A stretch of 35,806 nt of DNA from an uncultured Eubacteriales bacterium (GTDB taxonomy: Bacteria; Bacillota; Clostridia; Oscillospirales; Acutalibacteraceae), in assembly GCA_900314355.1 (NCBI GenBank), contig OMUY01000018.1, positions 1-35,806 on the forward strand, read 5' to 3'. This document shows positions 31,628 through 35,806 of this stretch, piece after piece (position 1 is the first letter of the stretch; the number at the start of each line of letters is the position of its first letter). Position numbers and translations under genes: made by a program. Below the pieces are notes generated by a model, which worked only from the letters and a program-made list of their open reading frames with translations, was not told the origin of the DNA and searched no databases.

Positions 31628-32194
31628 TTATTTAATCTGAGTAATTTTATCTCCGTCAACAATAAAAATACGGTCGGCGCTGTCCGCGAGAAATTTATCG
31701 TTTTCTATAGAATCGGTATAAAAATCCTCGATATGGCGGTCGCCGTAAAGTTTTTTGAATTTAACAACCTTATTTTCCCTCATATTCATATGAGTTACTC
31801 TGCCGGAAGAATCGATTTCGGAACAAAGACAATGTTTTATTCCCATTCTGCGGCAAATCTCGTTCATTGTAACTTCAGGCGAAGCTGTAATAATAAGGTC
31901 GTCGTCACGCCTTACCCGAGAGTAGAACGGTTTGATGTTTTTCATGTGCTTGTCCCAAAATTCTTTTGCGAGGGAGTCCCAATTTACGGAAGGGTTGAAC
32001 TCCTTTTGAATAAGCGGAGCATACTTGTCCATAAACTCATCTATGCTGACTTTACCCAGTTCGTATTTCGCGAACCCGTCGATAACTTTTGGCATATATT
32101 TTAAAATATGAGGATGTTTTGTTATGTAAAAAAAGAAAAAGTCAAGCGTGCTTTCCCCTCTGTAGATAGTGTTGTCAAAATCATATACGTTCAT
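31628..32194 (-). CDS. HAD-superfamily phosphatase (HAD-IB type)
   Basis: This cytoplasmic hydrolase has 188 residues. Motif I reads YDFDNTIYRGE with nucleophile Asp5 and acid/base Asp7, motif II is IITASPE, and the acidic motif is in DSIENDKFL. A helical cap lies between motifs I and II, as in the PSPase-like IB group. Substrate unknown; pairing with a Gfo/Idh/MocA enzyme suggests a sugar phosphate or polyol phosphate route. It is first in its operon. Confidence 0.87.
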   Translation of the reverse strand: MNVYDFDNTIYRGESTLDFFFFYITKHPHILKYMPKVIDGFAKYELGKVSIDEFMDKYAPLIQKEFNPSVNWDSLAKEFWDKHMKNIKPFYSRVRRDDDLIITASPEVTMNEICRRMGIKHCLCSEIDSSGRVTHMNMRENKVVKFKKLYGDRHIEDFYTDSIENDKFLADSADRIFIVDGDKITQIK

Positions 32195-32210
32195 TTATGT
32201 CACCGCAAAA

Positions 32211-32239
32211 AATATAACATATTGACTTGATAAATTCAA
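32211..32239 (-). promoter_or_regulatory. Sigma-A promoter of the HAD-oxidoreductase operon
   Basis: On the minus strand TTGAAT (32234-32239), a 17-base spacer and TATATT (32211-32216), with TG upstream of the -10. It lies about 20 bases before ATG 32194, so the leader is very short. Confidence 0.72.
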
Positions 32240-32263
32240 GGAAAATAAGGGATATTGGCAGAT

Positions 32264-32292
32264 AAAATCTCCCCAAAACAAGTCGGGGAGAT
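32264..32292 (-). terminator. Intrinsic terminator of the restriction locus
   Basis: ATCTCCCC (32267-32274) and GGGGAGAT (32285-32292) form an 8-bp GC-rich stem with a 10-base loop; on the minus strand TTTATC follows. It lies 14 bases after the helicase-protein stop. Confidence 0.8.
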
Positions 32293-32305
32293 AATCATTA
32301 AAATG

Positions 32306-35300
32306 TTATTGCGGCTCAATACCGAAAAGTTTTTCCATTTCTTCTTTCAAATTTCCGTTTTTGGCGTATTCAAGAGTGTCGCAAAGGCGGATATTGTTTT
32401 TTTCAATTCGGATTTTTCCGCTGAAGCCGAGGATATAGCGAAGGCAGATGCGGTAAATTATCTCTGTCGGAGCGCAGCCGTAGACCTGCTTTGAAAAGAT
32501 GTGATTCAGCCTTTCTGAGTCGTCGGGGAAAAGCGATTTCATTTTTTCGCTCTGGAAAAGCCTTGTCACAATTTCGGTTATATACATTCCGGATTTCATG
32601 TAGAGGTCGGCAAAAGTCGAGTCGGGATTGTCGAAGCAGCCGGGATTTTCCTTTTCGAGCATATCGACCATTTCTTTTACAACTTTTTTCGGAGTGAAAA
32701 TCTGATTTGTCCTCTGAGGCGGTATATAGGCGAAAATATCATCTTTATGAATACCGCTGAAATAATCCGACAATTCGTTTCTCTTTTTTATAAATTCCTT
32801 TACGGCGTCGTTGAATACGACTTCATCGAAGAGGTGACCGTCAAAATGCTTTTTCTCGCCGCTTTCAGTGACGTAGTCGCCGCCGTCCCGAAGCAAACGA
32901 AAATCGTCGAGAGTCACGCCCTCGCCGTTTTGAGGATTTACGGTAACCTCAAAAAACACGTCAGACGGAACAAGTGAATCGAAATTTTCAAGAGTCGTAT
33001 TTTCGTCGCCGTAAGCCATCAAAAACGCGGGTATTGTTCGTGAAAAGCCCCGCAGGTGGTCTCGAACATTTCCTTCTATTTTCTCCTTTTCCGCGGTTTT
33101 CTGTTCTGTCTCGACAGTCTTGACAATGGTTTCCGCAGTCTTTTTGACATTTTCCCTGCCGTTCAGCTCTTTGCGGATATTGTCAACCATCTGGCGATGA
33201 TTTTCTTCTTTCCGCTTGTCATAGTCTTTTTCAATGTCTGTTATATACGCCATTGACTCGCCGGACTTCTGAGCTTCGGCTATTTTCTCATTTTTCTCCT
33301 TTTCAAGCTGATTGTTTTTTATGGTGTAATCGCCGTATTCACGGGTAACTATGGAATCGCATGTCTCGTGAATTTTATTTTCCAAACGATTTTGAGTTGA
33401 TTTTTTCAAATCGGCGCCGTACTGCCTGCGGGCGGCATCGATTAAAGTATCGGAAATCGGATTTGAAAATTTTTCACGAAGGTACTTAATCTCTTCTTTT
33501 TCGGGGTCGGGATTTTTTTCATGAAGCTTTAAAATCTCAGTCACTGCGTCGTCAAGTCTTTCGTCAATATCTATGTAGATTTTTTCTCCGAATATGTCGG
33601 CGGCAGTGCCTATTATCTGCTCATTCGGGATATCTACTTCGCCGCTGTCGTTTAAGCTTAGATTTTTCGCAGTATCCTCGTCTACGCCGGTAGACTTCAA
33701 AGATTTTGATTCCCCGATAGGCTGCATGTTATTTATCATGTCGATAATTTCCTTTGGAGCTCCGAATATTCCGGAAATATTCGCGAAAAGGAAGTTTGAC
33801 ATAAAGCCTCTCTCAACTACCTCTTTCGCATGGATGCGGCGAGGAATAGAAAGAACTGATTCAGCGTCAAGCTCCACCATGGAGCCGCTGTCGTCCTCGC
33901 CGAAGACGGGGAAGAAATTAAGAAGCTCCCTTACATGCTGTTTCCTCTCGTCAAAATCGTATTTATCAAAGTATGTTTCCGGTATCAGGTCATTCGCGAA
34001 TTTTTCGTAAATTTTCAAAGTTCTCGCCGGGTCGAAGTCGAAAACGTACGCGTTGGTCTTGCGGTAAAAATTATCGTCCTTCGAGCGGAAAAGGCACGGA
34101 TTCTGCGCGCGGAAAGCGGCCTGCATATAAAGAGCGGGGCTCGACATATTGGAGAGCATGAGTACCGCCGTCCATTCGGGGATTGTAACGCCGGTTGTCA
34201 GCTGTCCTACGGAGAGTGTAATAGTCTTATCGTGAGATAATATCGCGTTTTTCACTTTGTCGTATGACTTTTCGTTTTCGTCGTCATCGTCAAGTTTTCC
34301 GTCGCCAGCGGCAAGGACAATAAAGTAATCTTTGAAAACCGGATGAACTCTGAGCTTTTTCGCAAGAGCCTTAGCGCTTGACACACGGTTTAAAAGCCAG
34401 AAGGTATGCTTTAATTCATCTCGGAGTTCAGGCGTGGAGAACGGGAATTTTTCCTGAGTTGTCAGAGCGTCCAAAAATTTATTCACATCATCATCACGGA
34501 TAAACCTGCCCGATTCGTTTGTCTTGAAAAATTCATTCAGATCAAACGCGTATTCCTCAACATTTTTTTCGGCAAGCTCGATTCCCCTTTTCGCCTTATC
34601 TTTTACTATTTCGGACATCTGATAAGTGAAAAGCGAAAGCTTCGGAAGATTCTCATAGGGATTTTCCGTCTCGCTCGATTTGTCCCAGCACTCTTTTTTT
34701 CTCTGCTCGTCGGCGTAAGTCCAGTTATATATAGCGTCACTCGGGAATTTTTCGTTCGCGAGAGCTTTAAACGGAGTGCCGGAAAGGTGAAGGGTAAATT
34801 TGCGGCGTATCTGATTGAAAGCCGTTTCGGTTTTGTAGGTGTCAACTCCCTCGTGAGCTTCGTCTACTATCATAATATCCCATTCAACGCCTTTTTCTTT
34901 GCTAACCTCGGAAAGCTTATCATATTTTCCGCCGAACCAGACAGAGCCCTTCAAATCCTGAAGAGATACAAATTCAATACAGCCCTTCGTGTTTTTATCA
35001 TATTTATCGGGGTACTTGTCTCGGCTTATAACATATTTTCTGTCCTTTACGCCGTCAACGCCGCTTATAAAAAAGTAGCCGGACTGAGGACCGAAAAACG
35101 TTTCGTAATCCTGATACCATGAATTCGCTATCGCCGGGCGGTTTGTGACTATCAAAATATTTTTAGCTTTGAGCTTCACGCACAAATCGTAGGCGGATAA
35201 GGTCTTGCCGAAGCGGGGTTTGCAGTTCCAGAGAAATTCGCCACCCTCGTGCGTTTTGAAATATTCTAAAGTTTTATTTACCGCATCCGCCTGCTCGACA

Positions 35301-35692
35301 CGGAGCTTATAGGGAATGGCGGCGGGAGCGTCGGAGCCTGAGATCGTGCCGTGATTTCTCGCGAAACTCACAAAATCGTCGCCCGCTTTATCGGGGTCTA
35401 TTTTAAACCACTCTGTGCCTTCCTCGCGGGATACGCCTAATTTTTTAAGGTAGGCGTGAAAATCCTTGTCTGTAAAAGTCCCGTAAGGCTCTGTCATATA
35501 TGAAGCCTTCATATGCCAGCATATATGATAATCGACTCCGACGGTGTGGGTCTGCTCGCTTATTCTCTTATCCACATTTCTCTCGGTAAAGCCTATCTTT
35601 GTCCAGCCGTTGTGCTTTGGCACGCCGGGAGTTATGTACGCGTAGCACTGAGGCACAACCTCCGATGTGGTTTTGATGTTGGGGACAGCCAT
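32306..35692 (-). CDS. GIY-YIG nuclease / SF2 helicase / degenerate N6-methylase fusion (restriction protein)
   Basis: This multi-domain restriction or defence protein has 1,128 residues. Residues 15-100 are a GIY-YIG (T5orf172-like) nuclease: Tyr17/Tyr19, KIG 32-34, Arg43 and Glu94 in TEWFKID. Residues about 128-560 are a superfamily 2 translocase: KPRFGKT 158-164, DEAH 277-280, SGTP 304-307 and QAAFRAQNP as motif VI. Residues about 790-870 are charged and coiled-coil-like. The C-terminus resembles the front of an Eco57I-type N6-adenine methylase: FTP 999-1001, then FADLYMKSGMYITE where motif I (D-x-x-x-G-x-G) should be, and a YGCAPTEIIY segment; no NPPY motif is present. So it probably cuts and translocates while its partner methylates. 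Its start overlaps the partner's stop (TAATG). Confidence 0.85.
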   Translation of the reverse strand: MAVPNIKTTSEVVPQCYAYITPGVPKHNGWTKIGFTERNVDKRISEQTHTVGVDYHICWHMKASYMTEPYGTFTDKDFHAYLKKLGVSREEGTEWFKIDPDKAGDDFVSFARNHGTISGSDAPAAIPYKLRVEQADAVNKTLEYFKTHEGGEFLWNCKPRFGKTLSAYDLCVKLKAKNILIVTNRPAIANSWYQDYETFFGPQSGYFFISGVDGVKDRKYVISRDKYPDKYDKNTKGCIEFVSLQDLKGSVWFGGKYDKLSEVSKEKGVEWDIMIVDEAHEGVDTYKTETAFNQIRRKFTLHLSGTPFKALANEKFPSDAIYNWTYADEQRKKECWDKSSETENPYENLPKLSLFTYQMSEIVKDKAKRGIELAEKNVEEYAFDLNEFFKTNESGRFIRDDDVNKFLDALTTQEKFPFSTPELRDELKHTFWLLNRVSSAKALAKKLRVHPVFKDYFIVLAAGDGKLDDDDENEKSYDKVKNAILSHDKTITLSVGQLTTGVTIPEWTAVLMLSNMSSPALYMQAAFRAQNPCLFRSKDDNFYRKTNAYVFDFDPARTLKIYEKFANDLIPETYFDKYDFDERKQHVRELLNFFPVFGEDDSGSMVELDAESVLSIPRRIHAKEVVERGFMSNFLFANISGIFGAPKEIIDMINNMQPIGESKSLKSTGVDEDTAKNLSLNDSGEVDIPNEQIIGTAADIFGEKIYIDIDERLDDAVTEILKLHEKNPDPEKEEIKYLREKFSNPISDTLIDAARRQYGADLKKSTQNRLENKIHETCDSIVTREYGDYTIKNNQLEKEKNEKIAEAQKSGESMAYITDIEKDYDKRKEENHRQMVDNIRKELNGRENVKKTAETIVKTVETEQKTAEKEKIEGNVRDHLRGFSRTIPAFLMAYGDENTTLENFDSLVPSDVFFEVTVNPQNGEGVTLDDFRLLRDGGDYVTESGEKKHFDGHLFDEVVFNDAVKEFIKKRNELSDYFSGIHKDDIFAYIPPQRTNQIFTPKKVVKEMVDMLEKENPGCFDNPDSTFADLYMKSGMYITEIVTRLFQSEKMKSLFPDDSERLNHIFSKQVYGCAPTEIIYRICLRYILGFSGKIRIEKNNIRLCDTLEYAKNGNLKEEMEKLFGIEPQ

Positions 35693-35806
35693 TATTCCAT
35701 CTCCTTTACGTGAGTTTCGATAAAGTTTATTTCATTTTCGTCGAGACCGTATTTTTTGTAAAGCTGAAGGTCGATTTCATGAACGGATTTTGACCAGTCG
35801 ATATCG
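35692..35806 (-). CDS. 3' end of an upstream partner, probably the modification methylase (partial)
   Basis: Only the last 37 codons and a TAA (35692-35694) are in the window; the gene runs off the right edge. The visible C-terminus (DIDWSKSVHEIDLQLYKKYG, then an acidic helix ending HVKEME) resembles the tail of Eco57I-type restriction-modification methylases, but this is too short for a firm call. The stop shares its last base with the ATG of the nuclease-helicase gene (TAATG), so the two proteins are translated together, with GGAG inside the upstream gene as ribosome site. Confidence 0.55.
   Translation of the reverse strand, partial: DIDWSKSVHEIDLQLYKKYGLDENEINFIETHVKEME

Noticed and set aside
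1-35806. CRISPR arrays, tRNA or rRNA genes, insertion sequences
   Set aside because: No regular repeat-spacer pattern, cloverleaf, rRNA segment or transposase was seen on either strand.

Overview
The window looks like chromosomal DNA of an anaerobic, low-to-moderate GC Gram-positive bacterium of the class Clostridia, probably a gut or rumen type. The reasons are LPXTG-type sorting signals with sortases, AGGAGG ribosome sites, near-consensus sigma-A promoters, an [FeFe]-hydrogenase maturase (HydE), a Rex regulator and a GTP-type PEP carboxykinase. No rRNA, tRNA, CRISPR array, insertion sequence or phage integrase was recognised.

Region 1 (1-10210, + strand) is a sortase-assembled pilus operon behind an AT-rich leader: major pilin, class C sortase, small accessory pilin, class B/D-like sortase, signal peptidase I, and a giant tip adhesin of about 1,700 residues. 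Four of the six genes carry a start or stop lesion although their frames are otherwise open. The major pilin has an in-frame TAA at 611-613. The accessory pilin has an in-frame TAA at 3106-3108 or no usable start. The second sortase has TGA at 3906-3908, where a Trp would fit. The adhesin has a strong Shine-Dalgarno followed by ATA instead of ATG. The class C sortase and the peptidase are intact. This is either a freshly decaying or switched-off pilus locus, an assembly problem, or a locus expressed only by recoding.

Region 2 (10230-15140, - strand) is a carbohydrate-related group: a GPH-type sugar symporter and a YdjC/ChbG-like deacetylase in one operon, then a separately promoted DUF4838 surface protein with five C-terminal membrane segments. 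Region 3 (15220-19840, + strand) holds prfC and a degenerate-looking GDPD protein, then an Rrf2 (IscR-like) regulator, an HD-domain protein and hydE. Region 4 (19880-24500, + strand) is aconitase, isocitrate dehydrogenase, Rex and a small propeller-like protein: the oxidative half of the TCA cycle with a redox sensor in the same transcript.

Region 5 (24510-32300, - strand) holds single genes and short operons: a zinc-ribbon membrane protein, pckG (with a candidate Rex box over its -35 element), tsaD, an unrecognised acidic protein, a DAHP synthase, and a HAD phosphatase plus Gfo/Idh/MocA oxidoreductase pair. Most are separated by clear intrinsic terminators. Region 6 (32260-35806, - strand) is the 3' part of a restriction-modification locus. 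It has a 1,128-residue protein that fuses a GIY-YIG nuclease, an SF2 helicase and a degenerate N6-methylase-like C-terminus, translationally coupled to an upstream partner of which only the last 37 codons lie in the window.

Links between regions: rex (region 4) may control pckG (region 5), and the Rrf2 protein has the three cysteines expected of an Fe-S sensor beside the Fe-S enzyme HydE. All assignments are from reading the sequence; no database search was run.
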